Below, one piece after another: positions 34,373 to 45,254 of a stretch of 64,000 nucleotides of DNA. How positions within the stretch are numbered: the stretch's first letter is position 1; each line of letters opens with the position of its first letter. Made by a program: the position numbers and the translations under genes. The notes beneath the pieces are model-generated. The model was given only the letters and a program-made list of their open reading frames with translations, was not told the origin of the DNA and ran no database searches. Where the stretch lies: contig CM064421.1 of assembly GCA_032690845.1 (NCBI GenBank), positions 39,422,963 through 39,486,962 on the forward strand, in the 5' to 3' direction. Origin of the DNA: Eleusine coracana subsp. coracana. Taxonomy: Eukaryota > Streptophyta > Magnoliopsida > Poales > Poaceae.

Positions 34373-35524
34373 CCAAATTAAAGTAGCGTGCACGTGTCCG
34401 CTGTACACACACATGTAGTCTTTTCCGCGCGTGGCCGGAGCTTTATTTTCCGTAAAGCTTCGATGATCTCTCTCTCTTGTTCCGTATGGTGAATCTTTAG
34501 ATCCTGCCCAGTACCCACCACCTTGGTTACATTTTCTTTTCTCTAGTACTTCTATATCTTGCGTGCGCACACGCTATTGGCCTTAGCCTGCACGTAGGGA
34601 CACCGAGCATTTGACAGCCACCGTTACAGTTCTTCTCTTCAGGTCCGCCTCCGTTCTTCAGATGCTGCTGTGTAACTACTATGCTTACTCATGATCATTT
34701 GTACCTTCCAATGTACATAAATCTGTTACTTCTCGCTGTTTGTTATCTATTCACGTGTTACAATCTGTACCTTCCGCGGACAGGCCTGCCTGTGGCCTGG
34801 TTCGAACCCCCACTCCCGCACCGCACTGCTGCTGCGCTGCCGTACTGTAGCGCGCATAGAGCTTTGCAGCGCTGTGTACTGTAGCTATGCATAGTGTAAA
34901 AAATCCTCTCGTTATCATTAGTTTAAAGTATAGTTAAAGACTCGCGTCACAGTTTACACGATCAGCTAAGTTTCTATATATAATTGCAGAAGAGGTTTAG
35001 AAATTTTCTCAACCTGCATAAAAGACTCTTCTCTTTAATATAATGTCATCGGGAGGACTTCTTGACCCGACAGGTCAGAGTTTTGAGAGAATCTCTACCT
35101 TCCAACTCACGAAACACTACGTTTGTAGTGCACTGGAACAGAGATATTTTTGCATGCTCTGGCACACTGCCTGGTCGAACGCGACAACCAGCGGGTAGCC
35201 GTTCTTGTCAGACCAGACCAAAATAATTGTACCTGTTGTACGATGTCTATTGTACGCTTGCCACTGAATCCAGACATCTGAGGCATGTGTGCATCATGCG
35301 TTTGCGATGAGCCAATCAGCCAAAGCAGCAGTACTGGAAGGGAGTTATCCGGGAGTTCCATACGCTGTCTACTCTGAAAGGTAGTGCAATTATTAGCATG
35401 GAGCCCCTATTCATCCTTTCAAGTCGTGTCGGATCATCATCGACGCGTTGCTAAGATCGCACTTCACCTGATCGGTGCGGAACCGCGCCAGCTTCCCGGA
35501 GACACAAGCGTTGAGCAGCATGGT
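34373..35524. other. Intergenic region between the transporter genes, left part
   Basis: The 3' UTR of the first transporter should lie in the first few hundred bases. No other gene was recognised. Confidence 0.4.
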
Positions 35525-35778
35525 CAATATTTCTTCTGTTTTAAAATTATTATCAATGAACTTTCAATATTTCTTCTGTTTTAAAATTATTATCAATGAA
35601 CTTTGATCATTCGTCTATTTTTTTAAAAAATTATATATTATTTCATAATTTATTTTTATTATTATATAAAATTTAAATCTAATTTATATATATGATATTT
35701 AAATAAATATTTTTAAATAAAATAAATAATTAAAAATAATTAAAAAACAATAACAATAATAATTTTGAGACGAAGGAG
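35525..35778. mobile_element. Stowaway-type MITE with duplicated left end
   Basis: The right end, as reverse complement, reads CTCCTTCGTCTCAAAATTAT; the left end reads TTCTTCTGTTTTAAAATTAT with a TA flank on each side. The left 40 bp is present twice in tandem (35525-35564 and 35565-35604). The interior is extremely AT-rich. It belongs to the same family as the element at 37298. Confidence 0.65.
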
Positions 35779-35780
35779 TA

Positions 35781-37297
35781 ATGCAGACGATGCGTGGAGC
35801 CGCGGCGGGGTCAGTGATGTCTGCTCAACGTGCCGTGCCCCGGTCCGAGCGCCAACTCTTCCTGGGCTGGCGGCGCACGCCTTTTGCCGCTTCTTCTGGA
35901 CAGTGTGATCAAAAGAAGGGATGACTCGGGCCGTGGCCATTTTGTATGCTTCATATCGGGCCGCGGTCACCCTTCGGCCTTCTCCAAAACCGGGCCACAT
36001 CCCTTTGTTCTCAAAAAAAAAAAATACACATCTCTTCTGATCTCCTCTGAGGCTCTGACTGAACTCATGTTCGAATTTCAGTTAAGACTGCGTTTTGTTT
36101 TTGAATGATATTTTCAGAGTGCTGAGTGACATCTTTGATGATTTCATTATACAGGTAGGGCCTTGTACTAGAGCTGTTTCACTATCTACCAAACTTTCGA
36201 TGTGAGGGCAGAGGATTGTACACGTCCATACGGCAGATTTGAGGCTGTCGTTTTTGCACTTAGCCCAATTGCACGAGAGATTAGTGCAAGATCGCCTGAG
36301 TGTCGGTCCTCAGTGAGTCAGTGTAGCCGTAGGGGTGATCACTGTCAGTTGCTCTCGCCAGAGAGACGTTTTCCCGATATGCTTTGAAATGGTGGTCGTG
36401 GATGCCTGGATTTATGCCGTTCTTGTCCTCCTCTCTACTCGGCAGGTCGCACCAGTAAAGCACGCGCGGTGTCCGTCCTATTCAGTCAGTTCCTTTCCCC
36501 TTTACACGCCAGGAACAGAGAGGGATATCCACGCGAAGATGTCTCTCTTGCCTCATGCATTTTCCGATCGTGAAGCCCCTGTAATGTACGTCTCTTGATA
36601 GCCTGCATCAGGGGTAGATAACGTCGTAGTCGAGTACGAATCTGAAATCTCTGACGTGAAATGAGGAAAATCCACATGTGTGTTGGCGATACCCTGCACG
36701 CCAGCAGCATAGGAAGGCATGTTGTGGTAAACACTACTATACTAGCTGCTCAGCGCTCTCGCCGCGATCCGACTGAATCTCCGTGAAAAGAATGGCTATT
36801 GACAGAGCCATACGAACCGTATTCCCTAATTTTCGCAAGTGGACAAAACCTGCAATCTAAACACGAGCGAGATTTCCATGTCGTTTCCTAGGCCGGTTGC
36901 TTTCGTTGAGGCCGGCGACGACGTCTGCTCCGCAGAAGCTGGTGCCTGTGCAGCCATTGTTTACCCATACGCAGGTCACTGTTCTTAGTCTCCGCCACGA
37001 GCTCAGTCCTTCAGTCACACCCGTCATCTTCTGAATACCGACGCATGTGCATGGCTTACACTGTGTTGCCATGTTTTGTTCAACAGAGAGGCTTCAGAAG
37101 TTCAAGTTCGTAAGGGAATTCTCCTCTTTTTGTTGGCAGTCAATCTGACTTTCTTTCAAGAGATCAATCGAGTGGACAGCTTCGTTCCACAATGCATGGA
37201 GCATGATCTCCAGCTGAAGAATATCAGTCCGTGATGATACAGAAATTGAATTACGTGGCACTGTTGGAGTGTTGCTGATTGCTACTCTATACAACTA
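35781..37297. other. Gene-free stretch
   Basis: Between two related MITEs. Only short chance open frames were found and no gene was recognised. Confidence 0.4.
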
Positions 37298-37532
37298 CTC
37301 CCTCCGTTCTAAAATTGTTATCGTCATTAACTTTTTTTATTAACTTTGATCATTCATTTTATTCAAAAAGATTTTAAAAATATCATATATTTTTTAATGA
37401 TTTGTTTTATTATTAAATAAAATTTAAATATAACTTATAACTTTTTATATTCGAACAAATATTTTAAATAAGACGAATAGTCAAAGGTAACAAAAAAAGT
37501 CAATAACAACAACAATTTTGGAATGGAGTGAG
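37298..37532. mobile_element. Stowaway MITE (235 bp)
   Basis: The left end CTCCCTCCGTTCTAAAATTG is the canonical Stowaway terminus. The right end pairs with it (reverse complement CTCACTCCATTCCAAAATTG) and a TA flanks each side. It lies about 0.8 kb upstream of the second transporter ATG. Confidence 0.85.
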
Positions 37533-38036
37533 TACTGTTCAACGCATTTCGTCCTCGTGAGGTCGACACAACGCATTATCGGTCTTCTGATTTATGAATA
37601 AACCAGGTCGAAAAATCTAATAAAAACATTCACCGCAGCAAACAAGCCATAATAAAAATTTGAAAGTTTGAAGACCTACAACATCATGATTCATGAGTGA
37701 AGTTTAGAGACCACAGCCCGCATGTGCATTTTATTCTTAATTAAATTGCTAATACAACTAAAGTGAAGACAAAATCTTGAATTTTCGTGATCGACCGACT
37801 TGATATTCAAAACAGCAATCAGCTTTAGGTATTGGTATTTCCAAATTTAAATCAGAAAAAGGTCACTCTTGTTAGTTAGCTTAAGTGATAGGACACTATG
37901 TAGAATTTTCAAATTTCAATTATACTTGTATACAAATTAGCTCGTTTCAGTCAAAGTCGTCCTTTGATGTCAGCAATAGACTACCAGTCCAAGGCACCTC
38001 ACTGATTTGCACATCGTTTTCTAATCTAGGATAGCG

Positions 38037-38044
38037 ATATATAT
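38037..38044 (+). promoter_or_regulatory. Probable TATA box of the second transporter gene
   Basis: ATATATAT preceded by GCG, 87-94 bp upstream of the ATG, predicting a short 5' UTR of about 60 nt. Confidence 0.5.
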
Positions 38045-38130
38045 GTAGCCGGCAGGGAGTGTATTATTACTTCTATATTGCGAACGAAGATAAGTGTGAG
38101 ACCCGGCAGCGGCACTGATTTGCTTCTCCT

Positions 38131-39838
38131 ATGCACATCGCCATGCCGAAGGACCCTTCGGACGGCATCCCTGCCGCCGAGGCGCCGGCAAAGCGCCCTC
38201 CGCTCAACAAGTATGCTCTGGCCTGTGCCATACTGGCTTCAATGAACTCCATCCTCCTTGGCTATGGTACGCGCCCGCTTACAGTTCCATATATTCACTG
38301 AGTTTCGTACATACTTGTATGTAGAGAACCATGAACAATTGCAGCCTGTTAATGCACGTACTGATCGATGACCTCCTCTGTTGGCTGCCACAGACATCTC
38401 GGTGATGAGCGGCGCGCAGCTGTTCATGAAGCAGGACCTGAAGATCACGGACACGCAGATCGAGGTCCTGGCCGGCATCATCAACATCTACTCGCTGGTG
38501 GGCTCGCTGGCGGCGGGCCGGACGTCGGACTGGATCGGGCGGCGGTACACCATGGTCCTCGCGTCGGCCATCTTCTTCGCGGGCGCGCTGATCATGGGCC
38601 TGGCCCCGAGCTACGCGGTGCTGATGGTGGGCCGGTTCGTGGCCGGCGTGGGCGTCGGGTACGCGATGATGATCGCGCCCGTGTACACCGCCGAGGTGTC
38701 CCCCACGTCGGCGCGCGGCCTGCTGACGTCCTTCCCGGAGGTGTTCATCAACACGGGCGTCCTCCTCGGCTACGTCTCCAACTACGCCTTCCACTCCCTC
38801 TCCGTCCACCTCAGCTGGCGTGTCATGTTCCTCGTCGGCGCCGTCCCGCCCGTCTTTCTCGCCGCCGCCGTGCTCGCCATGCCGGAGTCCCCACGCTGGC
38901 TCGTCATGCAGGGCCGACTCGCCGACGCGCGCCGCGTGCTCGCCAAGACCTCCCACTCTCCCGCCGAGGCCGAGGAGCGACTCCTCCGCATCAAGAACGC
39001 CGTCGGCATCGCCGCCAACGACGACGACAACGTCGCCGTGGCCCGCAAGAGCAACAAGCCCACCCACGGGGAAGGCGTGTGGCGGGACCTGCTCATCCGG
39101 CCCACGCCGCCCGTCCGCCGCATCCTCATCGCGTGCCTGGGCCTCCAGTTCTTCCAACAGGCCTCAGGCATCGACTCGGTCGTGCTATACAGCCCACGGG
39201 TGTTCGAGAAGGCCGGGCTGCGCTCGAACGGTAACTCGCTGGGGGCAACCATGGCCGTTGGCGCGTGCAAGACGCTCTCCATCCTGGTGGCCACCTTCTT
39301 CCTGGACCGGGTGGGCCGGAGGCCGCTGCTCCTGACCAGCGCGGGCGGGATGGTGGCCTCGCTCGTGACGCTGGCCTCGGCGCTGCACGCGATCGACCGG
39401 CTGCCCGCGGACTCGTCGTCGGCGACGGCGCTGGCCGGGCTGAGCATCGCGGCGGTGCTGGCGTTCGTGGCGTCCTTCTCCATCGGCATGGGACCCATCG
39501 CGTGGGTGTACAGCTCCGAGATCTTCCCGCTGCGGCTGCGCGCGCAGGGGTGCGCGCTCGGAACGGGGATGAACCGGATCATGAGCGGCGCGGTCACAAT
39601 GTCCTTCATCTCGCTCTACAAGGCCATCACGTTTGCGGGAAGCTTCTACCTCTACGCCGGAATCGCTGCCGCCGGGTGGGTGTTCATGTTCTTCTTTCTG
39701 CCGGAGACGCGGGGTAGGAGCTTGGAGGACACCGAGAAGCTCTTCGGCGGTGGTGGCGACGGCCGTCATGGCCAGGACAAGGAAGATGAACATGATCAGC
39801 ATAATAAGACGTCCAGGGTGTTGACTGGTCAACAGTGA
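38131..39838 (+). CDS. Polyol/monosaccharide H+ symporter, tandem copy 2
   Basis: A paralogue of the gene at 32669, with the same role inferred. Two exons: 38131-38266 and 38394-39838, giving 526 residues, with the intron at the identical position inside the split Asp codon of LLGYDISVMSGA. A second in-frame ATG at 38143 has better context (CGCCATGC), so the protein may begin MPKDPSDG. It shows the same MFS signatures: DWIGRR, VGRFVAGVGVG, APVYTAEVSPTSARG, PESPRWLV, DRVGRR, YSSEIFPLRLRAQ and PETRGRSLED. Its 127-bp intron differs from that of copy 1 and is not a multiple of three. The strong exon similarity and shared structure indicate tandem duplication. The divergent cytosolic loop and C-terminal tail are where specialisation is most likely. 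Confidence 0.92.
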
Positions 39839-41282
39839 CTATTATTGCTTGGTGGGTTCAGATTCAAGTAGTGACTCTATAGTCCTTATAAGAGCTCCTG
39901 GCGAAGATCTGCGGAATTTAGATTCCTCCGGTTGGGGATGGGACGCCCCTTTGGTGATTCAATTCATTGCACGGACTGGACGTTCGTAAGGAAACCCTTG
40001 TTTGGTATGGGTTGTGATATAAACTAAACAGCACTGTAACAATGTTTTTGGTTGTGCCAGTTTGATGTTTTAATGGCGAGGAGATGTGTAATAAGGTTGT
40101 CTTATTAAATATGCAAAAAGTAGCAGATCTTGGCCAAGATTGTCATGTTTGAACGTTAGCACTCGTTTCTTGTTGATTTTTCCATGCTACTCCAATCAAC
40201 CACTCAGTTTGTTAGAACATAGTACAGTAGGTTGAGTTCTAGATATTAATAATAACAAATCCAATTTTAATCATCATGTCCATGGAGCCGTATATGTAAG
40301 TATGCTATGTTTTTTTAATTAATATCTATTCTTGTGTTACATGATTTATCATCTACAGTAATTAAACCGCAAAATCTTCTCATAATGAAAATTTAAGACA
40401 ATATGCTATGCTTCATCTCCTAGTTATAGTGTCACTTTTGATATATGTATTTTCTCAATGTGTTGTAATTGAATTCTATTTATGTTTCTATCGTTTGGCG
40501 CAAGTTATTATTATATTTTGATAGTTTAAGTTGATTTATCTATACTACCAGTTATGAAGAAGCATTCTGTTCTTTTGACAAAGAATTTTTTTTGATAGGA
40601 TTCTTGGTTCTGGCGAATCTATAAGCTCTAGATTTGCCGAGGGAATGACTCCTTTTTTAACAAACTATCTATTACTTATGTTAGCTGCCATGTGTGTTCA
40701 TAGTTTTATTTGTCAATAGTATCGAGCATATTAGTACTTCTGTCGTCATGCCAATAACACTTCTCCAAATGTTAATGTTGCATTACTTGTTGTTGTCAGT
40801 CCCATCTTTCACAATGATTTTTTGTTGTTACTACTCCCACACCTTTTTCACAATGACCTTTGTTGTTAACACACGGCAAAATTAATATATATTTTTCAGA
40901 ATCTTTATCTAATGGTAAATAACATGCATTATGGTAAACACAAAGCTCCGCCTTGCGGTTTTCAAATGTGAAGTTGAGGTTCCACGAACAATTATCCATC
41001 CAGTTATTCCGAACGACCCTTCGGGTTGGAACCTGCCAGCCTATTTCTCTAATCATTATATAAAAAATTACTCCCTAATCATAGGATTTAGGAGGTTTCT
41101 AAATTTATTAAGAGTAAAAATAAGACACGTCCTCCAACAGTTCTTAATAATTCGTTTTCTAAAAATTAAAATCATATTATATATGGCTCAATAATCTATT
41201 GGAACTATGAGAATCTGGCTTTAAGAAGTTTCAATTAGATTACTAAATATGGAGAGTCATATACCTTATTTTGAGACTTATA
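39839..41282. other. AT-rich intergenic stretch
   Basis: This contains the 3' flank of the second transporter and AT-rich DNA. No gene, tRNA or complete element was recognised. Confidence 0.4.
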
Positions 41283-41400
41283 GGATGCAACACGAGTACT
41301 TCACCAGAGGTCACCCATCCTGATACTACTCTCGCCCAAGCACGCTTAACTTCGGAGTTCTGATGGGATCCGGTGTTTTAGTGCTGGTATGACCGCATCC
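41283..41400 (-). rRNA. 5S rRNA gene copy 1 (probably degenerate)
   Basis: The minus strand begins GGATGCGGTCATACCAGCAC and follows the plant 5S rRNA sequence across its full length, about 118 nt. The internal control region is intact, with AAGTTAAGCGTGCTTGGGCG (box A region) and GGGTGACC (box C). About five to seven positions differ from the usual plant sequence, clustered near the 3' end. There is no T-run downstream, so termination would be defective. The upstream 14 bp AAGATGGTTTATGT are shared with the second copy. Confidence 0.85.
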
Positions 41401-41621
41401 GACATAAACCATCTTCTTTTTCCTTTTAACCACAACTCCTACATTGACCCATATCCTCATGCACGCTTTTCAGAGCAATGCCGCAATGGCTGACCTCACT
41501 TCCGCTGAACGCGTGTGGTGCTGTTCAGCTCATGGTCTCATAACTAGTAACATCACACGCGGATCTGTGAAATAACTTCTAAACGCACAGAAATAAAACC
41601 AAAAATAAATGAGAGAGTAGA

Positions 41622-41628
41622 GAAAAAA
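41622..41628 (-). terminator. Pol III T-run terminator of 5S copy 2
   Basis: Seven T residues on the minus strand follow directly after the 3' end of the second 5S copy, as expected for RNA polymerase III termination. Confidence 0.6.
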
Positions 41629-41629
41629 A

Positions 41630-41748
41630 GGGATGCAACACGGGTACTTCCTCGGAGGTCACCTATCCTAGTACTACTCTCGCCCAAGCACGCTTAACTT
41701 CGGGGTTCTGATAGGATCCGGTGCTTTAGTACTGGTATGATCGCATCC
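41630..41748 (-). rRNA. 5S rRNA gene copy 2
   Basis: The minus strand begins GGATGCGATCATACCAGTAC and covers the full 119-nt plant 5S rRNA. Differences from the usual sequence include changes in the box C area (GATAGGTGACC in place of GATGGGTGACC). A T-run terminator follows. The pair is spaced by a 229-bp spacer, giving a repeat period of about 348 bp, so this is a two-unit remnant of, or seed for, a 5S rDNA array. Confidence 0.88.
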
Positions 41749-41827
41749 AACATAAACCATCTTATTTTTTTTAATAACTTTTTAAATTTTAGTTTAAAAA
41801 TCTTATTTAGATAATGGCTGGAGACGG

Positions 41828-41834
41828 TATAAAA
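41828..41834 (+). promoter_or_regulatory. Possible TATA box of the vicilin-like gene
   Basis: TATAAAA, 80 bp beyond the upstream end of the second 5S gene and 368 bp before the vicilin ATG. The distance implies a long leader, so the assignment is tentative. A CATGCA (RY-type, seed promoter) motif occurs at 42060. Confidence 0.35.
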
Positions 41835-42201
41835 GCTCCAAACACGATATGCACCGCTTTGCAGCAGCATGTTGTAATTTTATCTCACTTTTATTATAGA
41901 GCGTAGACGTGCCAAAGACATACTCAATCCGGCCGCAGTTTGCAGTCCACCTCAGCGGCGCGTGCGTGCTGGGGCCAAGTGGCGGACCGCCGAGCACACC
42001 TCACGAGCCACGACACTGCAGCTACCCCCACCGTCGCCGTGGCCAGGCCACGTCTCGCCCATGCACGAACACACACCGCCCGCGCTTCCCACGTCGCCCC
42101 CTCGGCCAGCTGCTTATTATCAGTCGCCCAAGCGCCCCACCATTTCCGCAGACACACACCCGCAAGGGAGGCAAAGATTCTGTTAGACTCTAGCTAGGGA
42201 C

Positions 42202-44472
42202 ATGGCGCTGGCTCGGTGGCTCGCTCTGCTCCTGGCCGTCTCGGCCGCGGCGGTGGCGACGGGGAAGCACGAGCGGTGGAGGAGGATGGGCGGCGGTATA
42301 GGTGGGCAGGTGGTGGAGAAGGAGAGGCGGAGGGTGGTGGCGGCGAGCGACGCCGGCTCGGTAACGGCAGTGGACGTCGCCGACGCCGAGGGCACCGCGT
42401 ACCGGCTGCACTTCATCACCATGGACCCCGGCGCGCTGTTCCTGCCCGTGCAGCTGCATGCGGACATGGTGTTCTACGTTCACAGCGGTATGTAGCTACG
42501 TGTGCCATTATTTATACATGCTGGATTATCCATCCATCCACTTGTCTCATAATGCCATCCATGTTAGTTGGTTTCTTGAGCATTATAAAATTGTGATGTG
42601 ATTGGATGAACACACAGGGAGGGGTAAGATTACTTACATAGAAGAAGGGAGCAACGAACAGAGTTCCCTGGAAGTGCAGCGAGGGGACGTGTACAACTTC
42701 GGGCAGGGCACCGTCCTGCACATCCGGAGCTACCCCAACGCCACGAGACGCCGTCTTCGGATCTACGCCATCTTTAGTAGCGACGCCATCAACGCCGATG
42801 ACCCCAGGGTATGGTGAATTTCATTTCCTCGTGGATGCTTGCAGTTTTGTTGGTGGCTATTTGTTCTTTTTTTTTTTAACAAATTTACTCATGTTGTATC
42901 AACAAACATGCAGAATCCCATGGTGGAAGCCTTTTCCAGCGTCAGTAACCTGCTCAAGGGATTTGAAGTGGAAGTGCTTCGATTGGGTTTCGGGGTACGT
43001 ACAAAGATTATATAGTGTTACATGTTCATGAGACACTTGCAATTAATGAGTTCAAATGAACTCATATTGGAAGGTTCCACGAGAAGTTGCGGAAGCGATC
43101 AAATCGACGAAGAGCCCGCCTTCCATCATACCGTACAACCAAGAGGAGGAGAAGGACGAGGAGGAGTCCAACTGGAGCGAGGAAATCGTTGACGCGCTGC
43201 TGGGAGTGCGCGACCTGGAGGACGAGTTCCTGAACAAGAAGAAGAAGAAGGACAAGCATAAGCACAAGAAGGAGAAGAAGTCCAAGAAGTCCAAGAGCAA
43301 GACGTTCAACTTCTACTCCGGCAAGCCTGACGTCGAGAACTGCTACGGGTGGAGCCGGACCATGACCAACAAGGACCTCGACGCCCTGGAGGGGTCCAAC
43401 ATTGGCATGTTCATCGTGAACCTGACCGCGGTAATTCAGGCTTACTGTGTTTAATAACCGTTTCATATTGCACCTTGTGCAGATTCATGAAGGCAAACTT
43501 TCCTCGATTTATTTGCAGGGCTCGATGATGGGGCCTCACTGGAACCCCAAGGCGACGGAGATCGCCATCGTGACCGAGGGCGAAGGGATCGTGCAAACCG
43601 TATGCCCGAGCAGCAGCCCGTCACCATCAGGGGAGAGGAAGAGCAGGAGAGGCCACCATGGCCACCACAAGGAGAGGCGCCACGAGTGGGGCAAGCCGGG
43701 CGGCCGCGGAGAAGAAGAGGAGGAGCACCCAGGTGGCCGCGGAGAAGAGGGCCACGGCGGCGCCCGGTGCAGGAGCTCGGTGTTCCGCGTGAAGGAAGGC
43801 GACGTGTTCGTGGTGCCGCGGTTCCACCCGATGGCGCAGATGTCGTTCAACAACGACTCGTTCGTGTTCGTCGGGTTCAGCACCCACATGGGCCAGAACC
43901 ACCCGCAGTTTCTCGCCGGGAAGCAGTCAGTGCTGCAGGCCATCGGGAAGGAGGTGCTCGCGCTGTCGCTGGGCCAGAAGAACGCGTCCGTCGTCCAGCA
44001 GCTGCTGTCGGGCCAGCGCGACTCAACCATACTGTCGTGCATTTCGTGTGCGGAGGACCTGGAGGAGAAGGCGGCGGAGGAGAGGAGACGCCGGGAGGAG
44101 GAAGAGGGGGGAGGGAAGGGGCCGGATGAACACGAGGAGGAAGAGAGGAGAGAGAGGGAAGAGAGGGAGAGGAGAGAGCGTGAGGAAGAAGAGAGGAGGA
44201 GAGAACAAGAGGAGCGGCAGAGGAGGAAGGAAGAAGAGGAGCGAGAGAAGAGAGAGAAGGAAGAACGCAGGCGGCAGGAGGAAGAAGAAAGAGCAAGGGA
44301 AGAGGAAGAAAAGAGGAGGGAGGAGGAAGAAGGCGGCGAAGGCGGTCGCGGCGACGAGCCAGAGGGGGAAGAGGAGGAAGAAGAGGGCGACGAGCCATAT
44401 CGTCTGTCCAAGAAACTCAAGCAGCGCAACCGTTACCGTGTTGGCAAGCGCGCCTTCTTCAGGAGTGGCTGA
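42202..44472 (+). CDS. Vicilin-like bicupin seed storage protein with Glu/Arg-rich tail
   Basis: A 7S globulin family protein, presumably secreted into protein storage vacuoles. Five exons: 42202-42487, 42618-42808, 42914-42994, 43074-43430 and 43519-44472, giving 622 residues. A signal peptide (MALARWLALLLAVSAAAVATG) precedes two cupin domains. The first shows FITMDPGALFLPVQLHAD and EVQRGDVYNFGQGT-like blocks; the second shows GSMMGPHWNPKATEIAIVTEG and VKEGDVFVVPRFHPMAQ. A Lys-rich tract (241-262) sits in the inter-domain linker, and a His/Arg-rich insertion (about 341-386) interrupts the second cupin. Residues about 485-578 are almost entirely Glu and Arg, predicting a long charged helix. 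This is followed by an acidic stretch and a basic tail. The layout resembles Arabidopsis At2g18540-type vicilins. The intron 3 boundaries are the least certain. Confidence 0.88.
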
Positions 44473-44500
44473 GCAGTTGCTTAAACTGCTGCATCGCATG

Positions 44501-44506
44501 AATAAA
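44501..44506 (+). promoter_or_regulatory. Polyadenylation signal of the vicilin-like gene
   Basis: AATAAA, 29 bp after the stop codon. Usual plant signal sequence, assigned by position. Confidence 0.45.
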
Positions 44507-45254
44507 TGGTGGTCCTACTCTTTGAGGGCCAATCAGCTTGTGTAGCGCTGTGTGTTCAGTGCTGTGCTGCGAGTCGAACTATATGTTGCTAGTGTATCAG
44601 CATGGCCTGCTTTATCCCGCTTGTGAATAAGTCAAAGGTTTTACAGGTTTTGCTAGTATATCATGAATGAGATCTTCATGTTTGTGTACCAGTCTTCAGC
44701 TTTTTCCCACAAAAAACTGGTATTAAAGTTGTTACGCATCAACAAAATCTTCTGAAACCATGCAACTCAACTAGCCTTATCCTCGCAGAACAGGAGTACA
44801 ATTGTACGGGAAGAACCAGACCAGCTGCCATCAACGATATCGAAGAGCCGGATCCAATGACAGTATCAGATGGAAGAGCAAAGGCGTGACACGATGGAGC
44901 CAGCTGACTAAAAACATCGATCAGTAAATCGACGCATTCTATTGAATAGAACACCGTGAGCCACAGGGTGGAGACGAGGCATCGAGGGACACTTCTCCAT
45001 AGGAACACAGTACATGAACATAATAAGACAACGAAACCATCTTAGTTTCAGTCAAGTTTCAGAGACGTGGCTGTGCAGCGGGTCAAAGCATCTGACGAGG
45101 CAAAACTCTGGAGCAACTTGGACATCCATCATACTCAACCCGCATTACACGTCAGATGTGTGCATGACAGAAACTAGCAAATATCTATACAGAATATTCT
45201 GGGGGCGAACAAAGTCCTCGCGGGTTCCATTCAAAGCCACGGACGAGTAGACTT
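44507..45254. other. Intergenic between two convergent genes
   Basis: The 3' flanks of the plus-strand vicilin-like gene and the minus-strand CSN4 gene. No other gene was recognised. Confidence 0.4.

Noticed and set aside
43051..43073. Alternative vicilin exon start giving LQMNSYW before KVPREV
   Set aside because: It requires a 52-bp intron, too short for plants; the GTACGT donor and AAG acceptor give a 79-bp intron and the family-like FGVPREV junction.
43536..44499. Ser- and Leu-rich antisense frames over the vicilin tail
   Set aside because: They are complements of Glu/Arg codon runs and lack any motif.
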